Source: Lachnospiraceae bacterium UBA3821 (GTDB lineage: Bacteria > Bacillota > Clostridia > Lachnospirales > Lachnospiraceae). From it: a DNA stretch of 8,981 bases. The notes below the pieces were generated by a model. It did no database searches and was not told the DNA's origin. It worked only from the letters and a program-made list of their open reading frames with translations. Where the stretch lies: the NCBI GenBank assembly GCA_002368865.1, contig DFDT01000068.1:1470-10450 (forward strand). Reading direction: 5' to 3'. The position numbers and the translations under genes were made by a program. Within the stretch, counting starts at the first letter, position 1. The number at the start of each line of letters is the position of its first letter. Positions 6,227-8,981 of the stretch are shown piece after piece.

Positions 6227-7420
6227 TCACGGCCCCATAAAAGAGATCATGTCGTATCCCGGTGCAAACTCCATCATTGCGTACATCCTGCGGACGAATC
6301 GCCTGTAGAAGTCCACAACCTCTGTGGCGCGGGTATCTTTCCAAAACCGCTTTTTTACGTCTGCAAGCTCTGCCGCATCGTAATCCTGTTCCATCAGATC
6401 CGCGCACGCCTCAATCTCTGCAAGCATCTGCCGCATGGTGGCGTATGTGTAAAAATTGTGCTCCAGATTCCATTCAAACCCACCCTCACAATACGCATCA
6501 CGGATCTGCCCATACGGATAGTCCCTGTCAAAATATTTTTCCAGAAAATAATACAGGCACTGACTCACATCATCCTCTTCAATGGAAATTTGTTCTTTCA
6601 GGCATTCATCCACAAGCCTCTCCACAGGATCCTCCATAACATCATCCATGGGCTCCTCCACAGTGTCCTCCTTCCGCTTCACCGGAAAGATCCAGAAATA
6701 ACTGCTGCAATCATGCCCCTCCACAATCGGGATCTGCCGGACCGGACGAGCCGCCGCCTTCCAATCCGCAAATGGAATATACGCATGCTCCCATTCATTT
6801 ATGCGGAACACCCCAAATTCAAACCAGCCCTCGTAACCCTGCCGGAAATAAAACCCACCGTTCCGGGAAAGCAGTCCTTCCTCTACCTCAAAACGAAAAG
6901 TAAAATCACTATCGACCTCCTCATAAGGCAAGTCCCTGTACCGTGTAATCTTTCTGCGCTCTATCCTTTCCACGCCACTTATTGCCTTTCCCCGCAGGCA
7001 TTCAAACAACTGCTCCGCGCAAAAATTCGGGTGATTCGTGCCGTCCGTAAGCGCCGCTGGTATCTGATTTGTCGACAGCCGCAGACCCTCACCCCTCACA
7101 GACATCGCCTCAAAGGTTGAACCGTCTGTAAATACAAAGACCACCGGCTCACAGATCTTCACTTTATAAGGCATGCGTGTCATATCCACATAGGGACAGG
7201 TACCTTTGTCGAGGTCTTCATAGGGAATCCCCGCCTCTGTCAGTATGATCCTCATGGTCCTCCGGTAGCTCCACTCCTCCATATTCTCGGCCATTCCAAT
7301 AACATGCACCTTTTCTATTGTCTTTCCGCGCAGACCATGCCGCAGCAAAAAGGTCTTCACCTCCTGCTCCGTGGTGCATAGCGTGGTCTTCCACAAATGC
7401 TTTTCGAAATAGGTTTCCAT
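6227..7420 (-). CDS. Protein of unknown function (397 aa), downstream of the repeat RNA
   Basis: I do not recognise the family. The 397-residue product has no signal peptide or membrane segment and is probably cytoplasmic. An N-terminal half (to about residue 245) contains mixed strand-like segments, such as PVVFVFTDGSTFEAMSVRGE and a WFEFGVFRINEWEHAYIPF stretch rich in aromatic residues. An acidic linker follows (about 250-280: EDTVEEPMDDVMEDPVE), then a helix-rich C-terminal part with several Tyr/Phe residues, ending FAPGYDMISFMGP. I place the start at ATG 7420, with AGAGGAGG (7431-7438) upstream. An in-frame ATG at 7462 would lie inside the terminator stem and has no good ribosome site. 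Transcription must come from read-through of the repeat RNA terminator or from further upstream; I saw no separate promoter. By position it could be the protein partner of the RNA, or simply an unrelated downstream gene. Confidence 0.8.
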   Translation of the reverse strand: METYFEKHLWKTTLCTTEQEVKTFLLRHGLRGKTIEKVHVIGMAENMEEWSYRRTMRIILTEAGIPYEDLDKGTCPYVDMTRMPYKVKICEPVVFVFTDGSTFEAMSVRGEGLRLSTNQIPAALTDGTNHPNFCAEQLFECLRGKAISGVERIERRKITRYRDLPYEEVDSDFTFRFEVEEGLLSRNGGFYFRQGYEGWFEFGVFRINEWEHAYIPFADWKAAARPVRQIPIVEGHDCSSYFWIFPVKRKEDTVEEPMDDVMEDPVERLVDECLKEQISIEEDDVSQCLYYFLEKYFDRDYPYGQIRDAYCEGGFEWNLEHNFYTYATMRQMLAEIEACADLMEQDYDAAELADVKKRFWKDTRATEVVDFYRRFVRRMYAMMEFAPGYDMISFMGP

Positions 7421-7441
7421 AATCTCTTGCCCTCCTCTGCT

Positions 7442-7473
7442 AAAACAAATAGGACGAGCCATTCAGCCCGTCC
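7442..7473 (-). terminator. Intrinsic terminator or attenuator after the repeat RNA
   Basis: On the minus strand GGACGGGC (7466-7473) pairs with GCTCGTCC (7452-7459), one non-Watson-Crick position, six-base loop, followed by TATTTGTTTT (7451-7442). It ends four bases before the ribosome site of the 397-aa gene, so it would limit transcription into that gene. Confidence 0.7.
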
Positions 7474-7491
7474 CACTGTGATCACATCACT

Positions 7492-7650
7492 CTCGCATTA
7501 GTACGGAAAATGTACTGGGAGCGAAACCCCAACCATAAAGAACTCCCTCGCATTAGTACGGAAAAACGTACTGGGAGCGAAACCCCAACCATAATTTCTC
7601 ATTCGCATTAGATCGCATAAAACGAACCGGGAGCGAAACCCCGACCAGGC
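7492..7650 (-). repeat. Three tandem copies of a 55-bp non-coding unit
   Basis: Units begin at 7492, 7547 and 7602, a period of exactly 55. Units 1 and 2 are nearly identical over the first 45 bases (GCATTAGTACGG, then a GTACTGGGAGCG block, then AAACCCCAACCAT). Unit 3 keeps GCATTAG and GGGAGCGAAACCCC but has a diverged middle. The A-rich linker at the end of each unit differs. Two small inverted repeats sit side by side in units 1 and 2: AGTAC/GTACT and GGG/CCC. The spacing and the near-identity of the whole unit argue against a CRISPR array. Confidence 0.9.
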
Positions 7651-7693
7651 GTGTGATCAGCGCACTCAATGAAACATCTCTGTTTCATTATGC

Positions 7694-7722
7694 ATTATAC
7701 GGGTGATTAATTGAATTGTCAA
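7694..7722 (-). promoter_or_regulatory. Perfect-consensus sigma-A promoter of the repeat RNA
   Basis: On the minus strand TTGACA (7717-7722), a 17-base spacer, and TATAAT (7694-7699) match the sigma-A consensus at all twelve positions. The predicted start is near 7687-7688. It begins 17 bases after the 148-aa gene's stop codon, and no reading frame of note follows until the 397-aa gene. Confidence 0.88.
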
Positions 7723-7739
7723 TTTGCTATTCACATAAT

Positions 7740-8186
7740 TTAGTTTTCTCCGCGGTTCTGGATCAACCAATACAGACATTCCGTTTCCGAAATCACCCCT
7801 AAAAGCGTACAAGGAAAAGACAGAAACGGCTCATTTTGCGGGTTAATGATTTCATAGTGTATGCCATCCCGCACCATCATTTTTTCGTATTGCAAAGCCT
7901 CGTCGAAGCTTTCCGGTACATAAGTATCCCTGACAAAATCTTCCAATTCCTCCTCCCGTACCCCTGTTTCCATCAGCCAACATTCCGATTCCAAAAACAC
8001 ATCCTCGTACTGTGCAAAATAGAGCGGCTCAATATGTCCGTCAAACTCCATCAGACAATATACCGACGAAAGCTTCGTCTCCTTCTTGCTCGCAAAATCA
8101 ATCTCCCGCAGGACTGCATCCAGCATTTCCTGACTTTGGATCACTCTCTTCATCTCCACTTTTGCGTTTTCTCCATTTTCTCCCAT
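7740..8186 (-). CDS. Protein of unknown function (148 aa)
   Basis: Not recognised. A small acidic, probably cytoplasmic protein without signal peptide or membrane helix. An N-terminal helix-like region (EMLDAVLREIDFASKK) is followed by a strand-rich core (SSVYCLMEFDGHIEPLYFAQYEDVFLESECW), then an acidic helix (REEELEDFVRDTYVPESFDEAL) and a hydrophobic end (FLSFPCTLLGVI). I start it at ATG 8186 because GGGAGGA (8196-8202) lies nine bases upstream. A longer reading from ATG 8252 would overlap the preceding gene by about 50 bases and lacks a good ribosome site. It starts 17 bases after the 253-aa gene's stop, so the two are probably co-transcribed. No terminator separates it from the RNA gene, so its message may run on to the terminator at 7442. 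Small acidic proteins in such clusters are sometimes immunity proteins, but nothing here proves that. Confidence 0.75.
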   Translation of the reverse strand: MGENGENAKVEMKRVIQSQEMLDAVLREIDFASKKETKLSSVYCLMEFDGHIEPLYFAQYEDVFLESECWLMETGVREEELEDFVRDTYVPESFDEALQYEKMMVRDGIHYEIINPQNEPFLSFPCTLLGVISETECLYWLIQNRGEN

Positions 8187-8203
8187 TTTACTCTCTCCTC
8201 CCG

Positions 8204-8965
8204 TCACATTCTCCGCACCTTCACTCCATTTTCCTTGAGGGCCTTGATCCATCTGTATATGCCCGGTGCGCCGATATTGCCCTCAGCGTCAATGGTGATA
8301 AAGCCTTCCCCCAGACACTCACAGTAGCAATAATAATCCAGGGAAATGCTGCCGTCCTCGGCAACAGTCTCCTTGATATCCGTGTAGTCGTCCTCCTCAT
8401 AATCCCTCACAGCTTTGAGAAACACCTCATAGTTTTCCACCTTGTCCTCGCATGCCCTCCTGATGCGGTCCAATGTAATGATGTCCGATCTCTCAAACGA
8501 ATACCCCCATGTGTCCTCATCTTTCTCGCGTATCTCACTAGGATCCGTGTCTTCAAAAAAATTCACGGAAAAATCGGAAAACCTGGATATGATATAGGTA
8601 TTCAGGTCACAATCGAAATCCCGGCACAGCCGCTCTGTCTTATCGGCAAAGATCACCTTCACACACTTACTTTTGTCCCATTTTTCTCTTACCTGCTCCG
8701 GGGACATCCCGGCTGCGATCTGCCAGGCTTCCTCCACCTGTTTACACATTACCCGGAACATGATCTCCACATCTTTCTCATAATCCCTAACTACCTCCAT
8801 CGGTCTGGCGGCGGTGATCCTGCGCGTGTCCCCGCCAACAGGAATATGGGCAAATTCATTGGGGATCTCCGTATACCTGTTTTTCAGAAAATAGCCCTTC
8901 TTATTTTTGCCGATCACAAAATAATCGCCTTCCTCAGACCTGATCTCAATGATTTCCTTGTTCAT
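8204..8965 (-). CDS. Protein of unknown function (253 aa)
   Basis: Not recognised. An acidic, probably cytoplasmic 253-residue protein. The N-terminal part (EIRSEEGDYFVIGKNKKGYFLKNR) is strand-like. Residues about 55-100 look helical (EKDVEIMFRVMCKQVEEAWQIAAGMSPEQVREKW), followed by KCVKVIFADKTERLCRDFDCDLN, an acidic middle, and a Cys/Tyr-rich segment near 207-215 (SLDYYCYCECLGEG). The end, FITIDAEGNIGAPGIYRWIKAL, has strand then helix character. The start at ATG 8965 is supported by GGAAGGAG (8974-8981) at the window edge, eight bases upstream. Its promoter lies outside the window. It is followed by the 148-aa gene in the same probable operon. Confidence 0.78.
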   Translation of the reverse strand: MNKEIIEIRSEEGDYFVIGKNKKGYFLKNRYTEIPNEFAHIPVGGDTRRITAARPMEVVRDYEKDVEIMFRVMCKQVEEAWQIAAGMSPEQVREKWDKSKCVKVIFADKTERLCRDFDCDLNTYIISRFSDFSVNFFEDTDPSEIREKDEDTWGYSFERSDIITLDRIRRACEDKVENYEVFLKAVRDYEEDDYTDIKETVAEDGSISLDYYCYCECLGEGFITIDAEGNIGAPGIYRWIKALKENGVKVRRM

Positions 8966-8981
8966 TGCCCTGTCTCCTTCC

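Larger units (their letters stand above)
7442..7688 (-). ncRNA. Predicted ~245-nt repeat-containing non-coding RNA
   Basis: The interval is bounded by a consensus promoter and an intrinsic terminator and holds no credible reading frame. In order along the minus strand: a 5' hairpin with a perfect 9-bp stem (7668-7676 with 7681-7689, loop of four) at the expected RNA start; a copy of TGATCACA (7652-7659); three 55-nt units; the palindromic TGTGATCACA (7477-7486), which could pair with the first copy to close the repeat region; and the terminator. In units 1 and 2 the RNA folds as GGGG/CUCC next to AGUAC/GUACU. A transcript is inferred, not seen. Alternatives are a structured leader of the 397-aa gene or a dispersed DNA repeat that happens to lie behind a promoter. 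Confidence 0.6.

Noticed and set aside
6143..7120. Plus-strand 325-codon open frame
   Set aside because: It lies antisense to the 397-aa gene, has a His/Pro/Leu-rich composition typical of a shadow frame, and lacks a ribosome site.
7421..7462. Upstream ATG at 7462 as the start of the 397-aa gene
   Set aside because: It falls within the predicted terminator stem and lacks a ribosome site, while ATG 7420 has AGAGGAGG upstream.
7492..7650. CRISPR array
   Set aside because: The repeated unit is 55 bp with the linker included and nearly identical throughout; there are no distinct spacers of constant length, only three units, and no cas gene.
7492..7650. Hammerhead or other known self-cleaving ribozyme
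   Set aside because: GCGAAAC-like strings are present, but the CUGAUGA core needed for a hammerhead is absent on either strand, and no other known ribozyme core was recognised.
7668..7689. Terminator of the 148-aa gene
   Set aside because: The 9-bp stem is good, but no U-tract follows on the minus strand and it sits exactly at the predicted RNA start downstream of the promoter.
8187..8252. Upstream ATG at 8252 as the start of the 148-aa gene
   Set aside because: This would overlap the preceding gene by about 50 bases; ATG 8186 has a strong GGGAGGA site.

Overview
The window looks like a chromosomal segment of a gut-type Firmicute, most likely a Lachnospiraceae-like Clostridium relative. That rests on recognisable families (a BlaI/M56 pair, an Rpn/PD-(D/E)XK nuclease-like protein with a Gly-Ser-Gln repeat tail, a DUF4143 ATPase, a large solute-binding lipoprotein), strong AGGAGG-type ribosome binding sites and sigma-A promoters. 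No taxonomic marker gene is present, so this is an inference. Every gene I support is on the minus strand, so transcription runs right to left.

Right part (8965 to 6227): two acidic proteins of unknown function (253 and 148 aa) 17 bases apart, then a 277-base non-coding gap, then a third unknown protein (397 aa). The gap is the most interesting part of the window. On the minus strand it holds a textbook sigma-A promoter (TTGACA, 17 bases, TATAAT), a 9-bp hairpin at the predicted RNA 5' end, three tandem copies of a 55-bp unit that each fold into two small adjacent hairpins, and a GC-rich hairpin with a U-rich tail. Right after that comes the ribosome binding site of the 397-aa gene. This reads as a gene for a roughly 245-nt repeat RNA. 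The order promoter, RNA repeats, leaky terminator, protein recalls type III toxin-antitoxin loci, although the protein does not look like a known ToxN-type toxin.

Middle part (6226 to 3961): a monocistronic Rpn-family nuclease-like gene with its own strong promoter, a structured leader and a terminator. It is followed by a decayed AAA+ ATPase gene (DUF4143 type) with a homopolymer frameshift and two internal deletions.

Left part (3960 to 1): a 718-aa lipoprotein whose C-terminal half resembles an ABC-transporter solute-binding protein. It is preceded by a TTGACA box and a perfect 15-bp inverted repeat that looks like an operator or terminator. Next is a 137-bp imperfect palindrome holding a promoter, then a BlaI-type repressor gene and an M56 (BlaR1-like) membrane metalloprotease gene that runs off the left edge. 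The protease carries a 15-bp tandem repeat, encoding Gln-Thr-Ala repeats, in a predicted extracellular loop.

A sequence motif (GCATTAG, then 17-19 bases, then GAGCGAAA on the plus strand) occurs three times in the repeat RNA and once in the 137-bp palindrome 6 kb away. In both places it lies downstream of a good minus-strand promoter, which suggests a dispersed RNA or repeat family.
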